From Stutzerimonas stutzeri (GTDB lineage: Bacteria > Pseudomonadota > Gammaproteobacteria > Pseudomonadales > Pseudomonadaceae): a stretch of 64,000 nt of DNA. The notes below the pieces were generated by a model, which worked only from the letters and a program-made list of their open reading frames with translations, was not told the origin of the DNA and ran no database searches. The stretch spans positions 3,623,001 through 3,687,000 of the forward strand of contig NZ_CP036186.1 of NCBI RefSeq assembly GCF_015291885.1. Reading direction: 5' to 3'. This document shows positions 49,601 through 60,864 of this stretch, in pieces; position 1 is the first letter of the stretch, and every line of letters starts with the position of its first letter. The translations under genes were made by a program, and so were the position numbers.

Positions 49601-50491
49601 GACTGCCAGATCCTCGACCTGTAAAGGGGCGCGATCGGCATAGGTCGCGCTTAACAGCGGAGCGTTCAAACGCAGCACGGCGCGCTCAAGCCGCTGTTTG
49701 CTCCAGCGACCCCAAACCTCGCCGCCCATTTGCAACGTTTGCAAATGCCAGTCGGCCGTCAACCGTCGCGGCAACCATGCAGCCCAATCACTCTGCGGCA
49801 GACTGAGGTAAATCTGCGCCTCGGCCTGCTGCCAATGCCGCGGCTGCACACGGACCTGCATACGACCAGCCAACTTCTGTCCATCGGGTAGCACACTGCG
49901 CCCATCAAGCCTCAGGCGCTCGCCGTCAACGCGCAGATTCAGATTGGTGTAGCTCAGGGTCAGCGGCGTCTCAGCAAAGGGTTCCAAAGTGATCTGACTA
50001 TCACGTAAAGCCAGACCCCGCACCTGTTGCAGTGCGGCAAGAATCTTCTGCGGATCGGGCGGCGGTTGTTCGGCTCGCTCCGGCAGCCCCTTCACCCGCC
50101 ATTTGCCTTCTGCGTCCTCGACCAGCGACAGATGCACACCGCCGAACTCGAGCGAGTCCAGCCGCAGCTCACGGGCCCAGAGGCTGGCAGCAAGATCGGG
50201 CTTGAGCGCGATCTGGTCCAGTCGCATTGCGCTATCGCCCTCACCGAGCAATACATCGTGCGCCAGCAGGCGCGGGGCAAAGCCCTGCCATTCGCCTTCG
50301 AGGCGGCCCAGAGTCACTGGCATATCGAGAGCCTGACGCGCCTTGTCCTCGACGTCTGCACGGTACTCGGCAACCAGAGGTACCAATTGCCGCCCGAGGC
50401 TGACGTACAACGCGGCTAAAATCAGCCCAAGCGCGCCCATCCAGAGCAACTGGCGCGACAGCGTAACGAGGAAGGCAGCGAGACGATTCAT
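46688..50491 (-). CDS. yhdP: YhdP family AsmA-like envelope protein
   Basis: A 1267-residue inner-membrane anchored protein, the largest in the window. The N-terminal helix is LLWMGALGLILAALYVSLG. The rest is periplasmic beta-rich repeats of the AsmA/DUF3971 type, a bridge-like groove. In E. coli YhdP with TamB and YdbH carries phospholipids to the outer membrane. The conserved C-terminal part includes LRLDFSDLFSKGFSYDRLDGSLK. Length matches the family. The frame is intact throughout. It follows rng by 49 bases. Confidence 0.94.
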   Translation of the reverse strand: MNRLAAFLVTLSRQLLWMGALGLILAALYVSLGRQLVPLVAEYRADVEDKARQALDMPVTLGRLEGEWQGFAPRLLAHDVLLGEGDSAMRLDQIALKPDLAASLWARELRLDSLEFGGVHLSLVEDAEGKWRVKGLPERAEQPPPDPQKILAALQQVRGLALRDSQITLEPFAETPLTLSYTNLNLRVDGERLRLDGRSVLPDGQKLAGRMQVRVQPRHWQQAEAQIYLSLPQSDWAAWLPRRLTADWHLQTLQMGGEVWGRWSKQRLERAVLRLNAPLLSATYADRAPLQVEDLAVEAYVDHAEQGYRLLFDGLAFDLDGERWGDARIQLQQDQARQHWQLQADRLGVAPIATLVRALAPLPPAAGEALAALRPSGTVRNLRLDYYREMASPQQLQFAANLDRISFGAHNWIPAVGNASGSIQGDLGSGELRLDSKDFSLQLAPLYPEPWQYRHGAGRLTWKLDEQAFTLAAPYLRVDGEEGRIAGDFLIRLPRDPAAEDYMDLRVGLSEGDARYTEKYLPTRSPALSPALTTWLKEAIRGGTVEQGYFQYQGALNKNASDSARSLSLYFKVRDAELAFQPGWPVLRQGRGEVLIEDSGVRVRLAEGRILDSRVYDATADIPRAGSDKVPLLAVKGQVSSSLADALKLLQEAPIGTDEIFAGWQGQGSLQGALDLQIPLGKGTPRVAVDFSSDGASLRIPEPLLDLEGLSGKFRYDTARGLSAEDIQGRLFGRPVRGKAVATGSAGKPASRIEARGAVGLKRLVEWLEVEQPLPASGELPYQLRLDLAGENSQLQIDSSLQGLRIDLPAPFGKAASVRRDTTLRMSLQGTERRYGVRHGELAALAFAAPPGAMAQGRGELRLGGGAANLPGRAGLYVRGRLPELDWKAWQAVLDRYGSGDPQQATGSLLRQVQVDIDRFNGFGTRIADLGVNLQRITGAWELGLRSTTINGAVRLPDAAGATIVADLALLRLPAAKAGEAAPSAHVDPLADVDPQSLPSMDIAIRQVFRGDDLLGAGALKLRPTSAGVEFRDIALDLKGLKVGGNGGWQDGSTWYKGRLEGRNLADVLLAWGFAPSVTSDSFRLDVDGRWPGSPASFAMARYTGSMQPRLRKGQFVEIDGSSQALRVFGVLNFNSIGRRLRLDFSDLFSKGFSYDRLDGSLKGNAGVFITGEPITVSGPSSNLELNGKLDMARDEVDAKLLVTLPISNNLPLAALIVGAPAIGGALFIADKLLGDRVARFATVQYDVKGPWQSPKISFDKPFEKPN

Positions 50492-50540
50492 GTGGAGGCG
50501 CTCCGGTCATCCCGGCACTTGCGGCCTGGTCTACCTCTGT

Positions 50541-51998
50541 TCAGAGCAACACCACGTCGTACTGTTCCTGCGAGTACATGCTTTCCACCTGAAACTTGAT
50601 CGAGCGACCGATGAAGGCCTCCAGATCCGCGACGTTGCCCGACTCCTCGTCCAGCAGACGATCGATCACTTTCTGGTTCGCCAGCACCCGATAGCCCTCA
50701 GCCTGATAAGCCCGGGCCTCGCGCAGGATTTCCCGGAAGATCTCGTAGCAAACGGTTTCCGGGGTCTTCAGTTTGCCCCGCCCCTGGCAGCACATGCACG
50801 GCTCGCACAGTATCTGTTCAAGGCTCTCGCGGGTGCGCTTGCGGGTCATCTGCACCAGACCGAGTTCGGTGATGCCGATGATATTGGTCTTGGCGTGATC
50901 GCGTTCGAGCTGCTTTTCCAGCGTGCGCAGGACCTGCCGACGGTGCTCTTCGTCTTCCATGTCGATGAAGTCGATGATGATGATACCGCCCAGATTGCGC
51001 AGCCTGAGCTGCCGGGCAATGGCGGTGGCCGACTCGAGGTTGGTCTTGAAAATGGTTTCTTCCAGCGTGCGGTGGCCGACGAAAGCACCGGTGTTGACGT
51101 CGATGGTGGTCATCGCCTCGGCCGGGTCGATGATCAGATACCCGCCCGACTTGAGCATGACCTTGCGATCAAGGGCCTTTTGAATCTCATCCTCGACGCC
51201 ATAGAGATCGAAGATCGGGCGCTCGCCCGGATAGTGCTCCAGGCGATCGCCCAGCTCCGGCATGAGTTCGCCGACAAACTGCGTGACCTTCTGGAAATTC
51301 TCACGCGAATCGATGCGGATCTTCTCGATTCGTGGGTTGACCAGATCGCGCAAGGTGCGCATCGCCAACGACAAGTCTTCGTAGATTACCGTCGGCGCTG
51401 CGACGGTCTTTATCTGGCTCGCGATCTGTTCCCACAAACGGCGCAGATAGCGGATATCCATGAGAATTTCATCGCTACCAGCGCCCTCTGCCGCGGTACG
51501 CAGAATAAAACCACCGGCTTCCTGGATGCCTTCTGCCGCCACGCATTCGGCCACTACCTGCTTGAGTCGCTCGCGCTCGGCTTCATCCTCGATACGCAGG
51601 GAGATTCCGACATGGCTGGTGCGCGGCATGTAGACCAGGTAGCGCGACGGGATCGACAGCTGTGTAGTCAGCCGCGCGCCCTTGGTGCCGATGGGGTCTT
51701 TGGTGACTTGTACCACCAGGCTTTGCCCTTCATGCACCAGGGCGTTGATCGGCTCGACGGCATTGCCTTCGCGGGAAGAAATCTCCGAAGCATGGATAAA
51801 CGCAGCGCGATCCAGCCCGATATCGACGAACGCCGCTTGCATACCGGGCAGCACCCTGACCACCTTGCCTTTGTAAATGTTGCCGACGATGCCGCGGCGC
51901 TGCGTACGCTCGACGTGCACCTCCTGCAGAACACCGTTCTCCACCACCGCCACCCGCGACTCCATGGGGGTGATGTTCATCAGGATTTCTTCGCTCAT
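50541..51998 (-). CDS. rng: Ribonuclease G
   Basis: A 485-residue RNase E/G family endonuclease that matures the 16S rRNA 5' end. An N-terminal S1 domain (VHVERTQRRGIVGNIYKGKVVRVLPGMQAAFVDIG) is followed by the catalytic aspartates region (TIDVNTGAFVGHRTLEETIFKTN, IIIDFIDMEDEEHR) and the Zn-link CEPCMCCQGRGK. No C-terminal scaffold, so it is RNase G and not RNase E. The start MSEEILMNITP at 51998 is the normal N-terminus. Confidence 0.96.
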   Translation of the reverse strand: MSEEILMNITPMESRVAVVENGVLQEVHVERTQRRGIVGNIYKGKVVRVLPGMQAAFVDIGLDRAAFIHASEISSREGNAVEPINALVHEGQSLVVQVTKDPIGTKGARLTTQLSIPSRYLVYMPRTSHVGISLRIEDEAERERLKQVVAECVAAEGIQEAGGFILRTAAEGAGSDEILMDIRYLRRLWEQIASQIKTVAAPTVIYEDLSLAMRTLRDLVNPRIEKIRIDSRENFQKVTQFVGELMPELGDRLEHYPGERPIFDLYGVEDEIQKALDRKVMLKSGGYLIIDPAEAMTTIDVNTGAFVGHRTLEETIFKTNLESATAIARQLRLRNLGGIIIIDFIDMEDEEHRRQVLRTLEKQLERDHAKTNIIGITELGLVQMTRKRTRESLEQILCEPCMCCQGRGKLKTPETVCYEIFREILREARAYQAEGYRVLANQKVIDRLLDEESGNVADLEAFIGRSIKFQVESMYSQEQYDVVLL

Positions 51999-52084
51999 TA
52001 TTGTTCTCGGCGGTGGCTTGATGTGCAGCGCTAGCTGATCGTTGGGGTCGATTCTAACCGGCAAGCGTGCCGAAGCCACAGGCT

Positions 52085-52675
52085 CTAGCGTGAGCCTTTG
52101 GTCCAACGCGGCAGGCCGAACGCGTCGACGAGCTGCGCTGTTTCACACAGCGGCAGGCCAACCACAGCCGAATAGCTGCCGTGTAACTGGCTGACGAACA
52201 CCGCGCCCCAGCCCTGAATGGCGTAACCGCCCGCCTTGTCCTGCGGCTCGCCACTGTCCCAATAACGTTCTGCCTCGGCCTCTTCGATGGTGCGGAACGT
52301 CACTTCGCTGATGACCACGCGCACCTCGCACGCCGTCCGGCTAGCCAGCGCTACTGCAGTCATGACTCGATGCGTACGTCCGGACAAGGCAGCCAGCATG
52401 GCCAATCCATCTGCACGATCCACCGGCTTGCCAAGAATGCGCTGGTCCAGCACCACGCTGGTATCGGCGCCCAGCACATAACTGTCGCCCTCGCCTATGC
52501 CCGCCAGACCAGCAAGTGCCTTGTCCCGGGCAACGCGCTCGACGTATGCCTCAGGGGACTCGGTCGGCGACGGCGTCTCGTCGACTGATACGTCAAGCAG
52601 GGAAAAAGGGACGCCTATCTGCGCAAGCAGTTCGCGGCGACGGGGTGAAGCCGAGGCAAGAAACAATGCGCCCAT
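52085..52675 (-). CDS. maf: Maf family nucleoside triphosphate pyrophosphatase
   Basis: A 196-residue house-cleaning NTPase: [21 protein letters not shown] at the N-terminus, [20 protein letters not shown] and the [17 protein letters not shown] end. The subgroup is that of YhdE, acting on dTTP/UTP and modified pyrimidine nucleotides. It follows the mreBCD region with one extra gene (52774-53925) inserted before mreD. Confidence 0.95.
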   Translation of the reverse strand: MGALFLASASPRRRELLAQIGVPFSLLDVSVDETPSPTESPEAYVERVARDKALAGLAGIGEGDSYVLGADTSVVLDQRILGKPVDRADGLAMLAALSGRTHRVMTAVALASRTACEVRVVISEVTFRTIEEAEAERYWDSGEPQDKAGGYAIQGWGAVFVSQLHGSYSAVVGLPLCETAQLVDAFGLPRWTKGSR

Positions 52676-52773
52676 GGCCGATCCTCAACGAAAAATAAAC
52701 GACAGCGTCGCATATCCGGGCACGTCGAGGAAGGCACAAAGGTCGGGCGCGCAAGAGACGCCAGACCATAGGA

Positions 52774-53925
52774 TCAGAACTTGAAGTTGAGCACCTGGTC
52801 ACCCTTGAGCGACAGCGTACGCTTCTGCGTCACGCCACCGGAGGTGACCTGAATATCGTAAACGCCGCTATCGAGCACCAGCGACACCGGCGTTGCACCG
52901 TGCTCCTGGTCATTGATGCGGACCTGATCGTCGTACTTGTTGCTGCGCACGATCAGCGAATGCGTCTTGCTGTCGCATTGCTCATAGGGCACATCGAGAA
53001 TCGCGCACGGCATCATCTTTTTCGCGGTGATGGTGGCTTCGACATTCATCTGCGCGTTTACGGTGCCATCCAGGCTCATGCTGGCCTGCGCGAAGTCTGT
53101 GCGGGTTCGGAAACGGTACCAAGCGGTATCCAGCGCAAGATCGGCAACCTGCTCACGAATATCCTCGGCCAGCTCGCGCTGGTAGTTGTCCAGCACCCAT
53201 TGCGACATCTGCCCCTGACTACCGTGCTCGGCCAGACAAGCTGCAAGGCTCTTGCTGGCCGAGCAACGGAACGAGATGGCCTGCTCGAAGCGGATGGTCT
53301 TGTCCAACTTGCGGGCAATGGCCTGGATTTTCTTGCTGTTGCTCTCGCGAATCTCGGCAGCCAGTTGAGACTTGAGGCGCTCGACATCGCGAGCGGCGAG
53401 CGAGAACTTCAAGTGCTGACTACCCAAGTCCTTTTCCAGTACATCGACACGCTCGTTGACGGCTGCGGCGGCATCGGCGCTGCGCTTGTGCTCATCCAGC
53501 AGATCATCGAGTCGCTTGCGCTCGGCGCTCTGTCCGAGAAAGTCGTCGACTTCCAGCCGAATCAGTTTCTTGGTGTTTGCAAGCTGTAACTCAATGGCAG
53601 CCAGCTCGCTCTTCTCAACACGCAATGCATCCTCAAGCTTGTGCTTCTCCAGAAGAATGGCATCGAGCTCAGCGATCTTGTTTGCCAGTTGTTCGGCGCG
53701 AGGCGAATCGACAGGCGCTTCTGCAGCCCCGGAAGTGGCGAGCGGGTCGGGAGACGATAATTTAGCCAGCCGAGGTGTTTGGGGAGCGCTATCAGCCTGT
53801 GAATAGGCACTACCGATGAGCAGCGTTACCAACAACGATCCGAGGGCGCCAGCAGCTACCACTGCCCGAGCACTACGAGAGCCTTGCGGCGTGGAAAAAA
53901 TCGAGATGCCAGCTTCCATACTCAT
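52774..53925 (-). CDS. Uncharacterised coiled-coil protein with a C-terminal PEGA-like domain
   Basis: I do not recognise this gene. From MSMEAGISIF it is 383 residues. A basic N-terminus and a hydrophobic segment (AVVAAGALGSLLVTLLIGSAYS) suggest a signal peptide or anchor. A Pro/Ser linker and a long charged coiled coil follow (about 75-210, for example ANKIAELDAILLEKHKLEDAL). The C-terminal ~50 residues look like a PEGA domain (VRINDQEHGATPVSLVLDSG). There are four Cys in the middle. No clear ribosome site decides the start: MSM at 53925, a Met two codons later, or an ATG at 53985 are possible. It lies in the maf-mreD gap. Confidence 0.72.
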   Translation of the reverse strand: MSMEAGISIFSTPQGSRSARAVVAAGALGSLLVTLLIGSAYSQADSAPQTPRLAKLSSPDPLATSGAAEAPVDSPRAEQLANKIAELDAILLEKHKLEDALRVEKSELAAIELQLANTKKLIRLEVDDFLGQSAERKRLDDLLDEHKRSADAAAAVNERVDVLEKDLGSQHLKFSLAARDVERLKSQLAAEIRESNSKKIQAIARKLDKTIRFEQAISFRCSASKSLAACLAEHGSQGQMSQWVLDNYQRELAEDIREQVADLALDTAWYRFRTRTDFAQASMSLDGTVNAQMNVEATITAKKMMPCAILDVPYEQCDSKTHSLIVRSNKYDDQVRINDQEHGATPVSLVLDSGVYDIQVTSGGVTQKRTLSLKGDQVLNFKF

Positions 53926-54113
53926 CGCCCGTGCTGTTGTGCTTATCGTTTTCTGAAACAGAAACCAGTAATGGCTGAAGGCCATGCTGGCAACATGATT
54001 TCAGAAACAGCTCGAAGCATCAAGGCGCAAGCCGTGCCGGGCCACACAAAACCACACTAGCGAAAAGGTCTTATAGACGAAATTTAGAGGGCGACACGCT
54101 GGCCGAAAAAGGC

Positions 54114-54602
54114 TCAGTACACGGCGAATCGCTGGCGCAGCCCCTGCAGCGCAACGAATACCCATGGCCAAAGCAGGGCACTGACAGGAACCGGCACCAG
54201 AAAAAGCAGCGTCGGCGGCCGATTGCCGGTCAAGGTATTGAGCCAAAGCTGAACCAGCTGCGCGAGGCCGAGAATCACCAGCAGCACCATGCTCTGTTGC
54301 CACAATGGAAACATGCGCAGACGCTGCTGCAGGCTCAACACCAGGAAGGCAATCAGGATCAAAGGCAGAGCGCTCTGGCCGAACAACGTACCGGCAAGTA
54401 CGTCCTGAGCGAGCCCGAAACAAAAGGCAGCGCCTAAGCCACCCCGATGCGGGAGCGAAAGGGACCAGAACGCAATGACCAAGCCCAGCCACAGCGGACG
54501 AGCGAGCTCCGCATTGCCGGGCATTGGCGCAACGCTGAGCAGCAAGGCAACCGTCAGGCTGAACCAGATAACCCAACCGTTGTTCGAGCGACCGCTGATC
54601 AT
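54114..54602 (-). CDS. mreD: Rod shape-determining protein MreD
   Basis: A 162-residue polytopic membrane protein with about five helices (WVIWFSLTVALLLSVAP at the start; FCFGLAQDVLAGTLFGQSALPLILIAFLVLSL in the middle). MreD is the membrane partner of MreC in the elongasome. It overlaps mreC by four bases (ATGA). Confidence 0.93.
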   Translation of the reverse strand: MISGRSNNGWVIWFSLTVALLLSVAPMPGNAELARPLWLGLVIAFWSLSLPHRGGLGAAFCFGLAQDVLAGTLFGQSALPLILIAFLVLSLQQRLRMFPLWQQSMVLLVILGLAQLVQLWLNTLTGNRPPTLLFLVPVPVSALLWPWVFVALQGLRQRFAVY

Positions 54603-55591
54603 TGCACCACCTCCGAGGTCGGCGCTTGCGGCGCGGCAGCGGGCGACTGACCCGCGTCATCGACTTCAGCCCCAGCAGGCGGCGTGGTCACGCCTGTGCC
54701 CTCTGAAGCAGCCTTCTGATCCGCATCGGCCTGCGCTTCTGCTGCTGCAGCCGCCCGCTCTTCCGGCGTCCGCGAGTCGCTGAACACCAACATCAGATAA
54801 CGGCTGCGATTGAGCATGGCCGTCGGCACCGCGCGAACAATGGCGAACGGCTGCCCGGAGCCATGTACCACTTCGGTCACTTGAGCGACCGGATAACCGC
54901 TGGGGAAACGCTGACCGAGTCCAGAGCTGACCAGCAGGTCGCCGGCCTTGACGTCGGCGGTTTCAGCAACGTGGCGCAGCTCCAGATAATCCGGATTGCC
55001 GGTGCCCACGGCGATCGCGCGCAGGCCATTACGCGTGACCTGGACCGGAATGCTATGGGTGACGTCGGTCAGCAGCAGCACGCGGGCAGCGTAAGGCAAC
55101 ACCTCGACCACCTGCCCCATCAAACCGCTGGCATCTAGCACCGGCTGCCCCATGAAAACGCCGTCCTTTTCGCCCTTATCGATCAGGATGCGATGGGTGA
55201 AAGGATTCGGATCCAGGCCGATCAGCTCAGAGACAATCACCTTATCGTCGACCAGAGCCGCCGAATTGAGCAGCTCGCGCAACCGCACGTTCTGTTCGGT
55301 AAGCATGGCGAGACGCTGTAAGCGGCGCTGCATCAAAAGCGCCTCGGCCTTTAGCTTCTCGTTTTCAGCCATCAAGCTGTTGCTGCTGGCGATCTGCTCG
55401 GTCGCCATTCTCCAGATGCGCCCTGGCATCTCGCCCACCAAGTAGAAGGGGGTCAGCACCAGGCCCATCTGGCTGCGTACCGTCTTCAGCGCCTCGAAAC
55501 GCGCATCCACCACCATCAGCACGACACAAAGCACGACGAACACCAACAGGCGAACACCGAGTAAAGGTCCTTTGGCAAATAGCGGCTTGAT
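54599..55591 (-). CDS. mreC: Rod shape-determining protein MreC, non-canonical start
   Basis: MreC is a periplasmic scaffold of the elongasome with one N-terminal helix, a coiled coil (SSNSLMAENEKLKAEALLMQRRLQRL) and two beta domains. The conserved N-terminus KPLFAKGPLLGVRLLV lies upstream of the first ATG/GTG/TTG in the frame (TTG at 55546). In-frame codons from the preceding stop include no ATG, GTG or TTG. The best start is ATC at 55591, with GAGGA seven bases before, giving 330 residues. A TTG-initiated or shorter product is possible but would lose 15 conserved residues. The C-terminus is Ala/Pro/Glu-rich. Confidence 0.85.
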   Translation of the reverse strand: MKPLFAKGPLLGVRLLVFVVLCVVLMVVDARFEALKTVRSQMGLVLTPFYLVGEMPGRIWRMATEQIASSNSLMAENEKLKAEALLMQRRLQRLAMLTEQNVRLRELLNSAALVDDKVIVSELIGLDPNPFTHRILIDKGEKDGVFMGQPVLDASGLMGQVVEVLPYAARVLLLTDVTHSIPVQVTRNGLRAIAVGTGNPDYLELRHVAETADVKAGDLLVSSGLGQRFPSGYPVAQVTEVVHGSGQPFAIVRAVPTAMLNRSRYLMLVFSDSRTPEERAAAAAEAQADADQKAASEGTGVTTPPAGAEVDDAGQSPAAAPQAPTSEVVQ

Positions 55592-55630
55592 TGCAACGTC
55601 CTCACGACTGAAAGCTACAGACTAAACGCG

Positions 55631-55669
55631 ACAAGCCGAAAGCCGGCGCTACCGGATCTTTCGGCTTGT
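55631..55669 (-). other. Long hairpin between mreB and mreC
   Basis: ACAAGCCGAAAG (55631-55642) and CTTTCGGCTTGT (55658-55669) are perfect 12-base arms. Inside, CCGG and CCGG can extend the stem, leaving a 5-base loop. On the minus strand it is followed by CGCGTTTAG, not a T-tract. It lies between the mreB stop and the mreC start, so it may partly terminate or stabilise the mreB message and lower mreCD expression. Confidence 0.6.
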
Positions 55670-55691
55670 GATGAGCACTTGAGCGTCACGC

Positions 55692-56804
<1,113 letters not shown>

Positions 56805-57044
56805 GGCGCGAGTCCGCCCGCGTAGCGCCAGACGTGAGCCATTACGCGTCAGGCCGGAATACAAGCCAACTCCGAGCAGAGGCACGCGGGCCGCGTGTAC
56901 GCTACCGATTAACGCTTCGGGCATGTAAGATTGGCGGCTTTTCCGGGCTCTAATGCCCATTGCCACGGCTCGTCCCGTGTCGCCATGTGCCCCCGTCCAG
57001 TCGACGGAAGGTGCAACCGATTCGCTTTCCGCTGGAGATACCCG

Positions 57045-57332
57045 ATGGCGCTTGAACGCACCGAGGTGGAAAAGATCGCTCACCTGGCCCGCCTGGGCCT
57101 GTCTGAAGCCGACCTGCCCCGCACTACCGAGACCCTCAACAATATCCTCGGCTTGATCGATCGCATGCAAGCGGTCGACACCACCGGCATCGAGCCGCTG
57201 GCTCACCCGCTGGAAACCACCCAGCGCCTGCGCGCCGACGTGGTAACCGAAACCAACCAGCGCGAAGCCTTCCAGGCCATCGCACCCGCCGTGGAAGAAG
57301 GCCTTTATCTGGTCCCGCGAGTGATCGAGTGA
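57045..57332 (+). CDS. gatC: Asp/Glu-tRNA amidotransferase subunit C
   Basis: A 95-residue subunit that clamps GatA to Gat[39 protein letters not shown]. The start MALERTEV at 57045 is the normal N-terminus. GatCAB converts misacylated Asp-tRNA(Asn) and Glu-tRNA(Gln). Pseudomonads use it mainly for Asn-tRNA. The divergent gap to mreB is shared. Confidence 0.96.
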   Translation: MALERTEVEKIAHLARLGLSEADLPRTTETLNNILGLIDRMQAVDTTGIEPLAHPLETTQRLRADVVTETNQREAFQAIAPAVEEGLYLVPRVIE

Positions 57333-57346
57333 TGAAGGACAACGAC

Positions 57347-58798
<1,452 letters not shown>

Positions 58799-58809
58799 GG
58801 AGATTGAAG

Positions 58810-60255
58810 ATGCAATGGGAAACCGTGATCGGGCTGGAGATTCACGCACAGCTCGCGACCCAGTCGAAGATCTTTTCCGGCAGCGCCACCACCTTTGGTG
58901 CCGAGCCCAACACCCAGGCCAGCCTGGTCGACCTCGGCATGCCCGGCACCCTGCCGGTGCTCAATGCCGAAGCCGTGCGCATGGCGTGCAAGTTCGGCCT
59001 GGCGATCGATGCCGAGATCGCTCCGAAGAACGTCTTCGCGCGCAAGAACTACTTCTACCCCGACCTGCCCAAGGGCTACCAGACCAGCCAGATGGACCAT
59101 CCCATCGTCGGCAAGGGCTATCTGGACATTACCCTGGAAGACGGCAGCACGCGGCGCATCGGCATCACCCGCGCGCACCTGGAAGAGGACGCCGGCAAGA
59201 GCCTGCACGAAGACTTCCACGGCATGAGCGGCATCGACCTCAACCGCGCCGGCACACCGCTGCTGGAGATCGTCTCCGAGCCGGACATCCGCTCGGCCAA
59301 GGAAGCGGTCGCCTACGTCAAGGCGATCCACGCCCTGGTGCGCTACCTCGGCATCTGCGACGGCAACATGGCCGAAGGTTCGCTGCGCTGCGACTGCAAC
59401 GTCTCGGTGCGGCCGAAAGGCCAGGCCGAGTTCGGCACCCGCCGCGAGATCAAGAACGTCAACTCGTTCAAGTTCATCGAGCGCGCCATCAACACCGAGA
59501 TCGCCTGGCAGATCGACGAGCTGGAATCCGGCCGCAAGATCGTCCAGGAAACCGTGCTGTACGACGTGGCGGCCAACGAGACGCGCTCCATGCGCAGCAA
59601 AGAAGAAGCCAACGACTACCGCTACTTCCCCTGCCCCGACCTGCTACCGGTGGTGATCGAGCAGAGCTTCCTCGACGAAGTCCGCGCCAGCCTGCCGGAA
59701 CTGCCGGTGCAGAAGCGCGAACGCTTCGAGCGCGAGTTCGGCCTGTCCGCCTACGACGCCAGCGTACTCTCTGCCAGCCGCGAACTGGCCGACTACTTCG
59801 AACAGGTCAACAGCACCTGCGGCGACGCCAAGCTGGCCGCCAACTGGGTGATGGGCGAGCTGTCCAGCCTGCTCAACAAGGAAGGCCTGGAGATCGAGCA
59901 GTCACCGGTTAGCGCCGAGCAGCTGGGCGGCATGATCCTGCGCATCAAGGACGACACCATCAGCGGCAAGATCGCCAAGATGGTCTTCGAGGCCATGGCC
60001 ACCGGCGAAGGCTCGGCTGACGAGATCATCGAGAAGAAGGGCCTCAAGCAGGTCACTGATTCCGGCGCCATCGAGTCGATGCTGGACGAAGTGCTGGCAG
60101 CGAATGCCGAGCAGGTCGAACAGTACCGCGCCAGCGACGAAGCCAAGCGCGGCAAGATGTTCGGCTTCTTCGTCGGCCAGGCGATGAAAGCTTCCAAGGG
60201 CAAGGCCAACCCTGGCCAGGTGAACCAACTGCTGAAGAAAAAACTCGAAGGCTAA
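58810..60255 (+). CDS. gatB: Asp/Glu-tRNA amidotransferase subunit B
   Basis: The 481-residue subunit that binds tRNA and phosphorylates and amidates its aminoacyl group. Motifs are [54 protein letters not shown] and [12 protein letters not shown]. The C-terminal ~150 residues form the YqeY-like tRNA-binding tail. Starts 11 bases after gatA. GC at third positions appears higher than average, as expected for an abundant protein. Confidence 0.97.
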   Translation: MQWETVIGLEIHAQLATQSKIFSGSATTFGAEPNTQASLVDLGMPGTLPVLNAEAVRMACKFGLAIDAEIAPKNVFARKNYFYPDLPKGYQTSQMDHPIVGKGYLDITLEDGSTRRIGITRAHLEEDAGKSLHEDFHGMSGIDLNRAGTPLLEIVSEPDIRSAKEAVAYVKAIHALVRYLGICDGNMAEGSLRCDCNVSVRPKGQAEFGTRREIKNVNSFKFIERAINTEIAWQIDELESGRKIVQETVLYDVAANETRSMRSKEEANDYRYFPCPDLLPVVIEQSFLDEVRASLPELPVQKRERFEREFGLSAYDASVLSASRELADYFEQVNSTCGDAKLAANWVMGELSSLLNKEGLEIEQSPVSAEQLGGMILRIKDDTISGKIAKMVFEAMATGEGSADEIIEKKGLKQVTDSGAIESMLDEVLAANAEQVEQYRASDEAKRGKMFGFFVGQAMKASKGKANPGQVNQLLKKKLEG

Positions 60256-60395
60256 GCTGAGCGATGGCCCTCCGCGGTTGCCCCTGCTGCAACCGCGGAC
60301 ATCGCTGCATCACCGCTCCCGGCATCGCCACAACGTCACGACACCTGCCGCGGGCCATCGCCGACTCAGCGATCGACCCAACGGAAGGATTGTTC

Positions 60396-60797
60396 ATGCG
60401 CCTGACACGCCTCACTGCCCTGCTGATTCTGACCCTTATCGTCAGCGGCTGCGCCGATCGCCAAGCGACGCAGCCAACCAAGGCACCTCCTACCACTCAG
60501 GATCGTTTCAGTCAGAGCGGCAAGGCTTCCTATTACGCGCGAATGCACCACGGCCAACGCACCGCAAATGGCGAAACCCATGATCAGAACGCGCTGGTCG
60601 CAGCCCATCGCAGCCTGCCATTCGGTACCCGTGTTCGGGTAACCAACGAGCAAAATGGCAAGCAAGTGGTGGTGCGCATAAACGATCGGGGGCCATTTCG
60701 TCGCGGCCGTATCATCGACGTTTCCCGAGCGGCGGCGGCGCAACTGGACATGCTCAGGAGTGGCGTGGTTCGGGTACGAATTGAAACTCTCCCATGA
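60396..60797 (+). CDS. Short RlpA-like lipoprotein (double-psi beta-barrel)
   Basis: A 133-residue lipoprotein with lipobox VSGC near residues 16-19 and a compact double-psi beta-barrel ([50 protein letters not shown] and [20 protein letters not shown]). Catalytic Asp and His positions of RlpA lytic transglycosylases appear present, but there is no C-terminal SPOR domain, so septal targeting is not expected from sequence. The start [10 protein letters not shown] at 60396 is chosen for the signal peptide. It follows gatB by 140 bases. Confidence 0.88.
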   Translation: MRLTRLTALLILTLIVSGCADRQATQPTKAPPTTQDRFSQSGKASYYARMHHGQRTANGETHDQNALVAAHRSLPFGTRVRVTNEQNGKQVVVRINDRGPFRRGRIIDVSRAAAAQLDMLRSGVVRVRIETLP

Positions 60798-60864
60798 ATG
60801 AACCAGTGCTTGCAGTGAACTACCAAACCATGGACAGCGCTACAGGACCAACAGGATCACACGC

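Noticed and set aside
50343-52034. A 563-codon plus-strand frame opposite rng
   Set aside because: Antisense to RNase G, which has all its domains; no ribosome site or domain in the shadow.
54001-54660. A 219-codon minus-strand frame overlapping mreD
   Set aside because: Arg/Ala/Cys-rich out-of-frame shadow of mreD, which has clear membrane helices.
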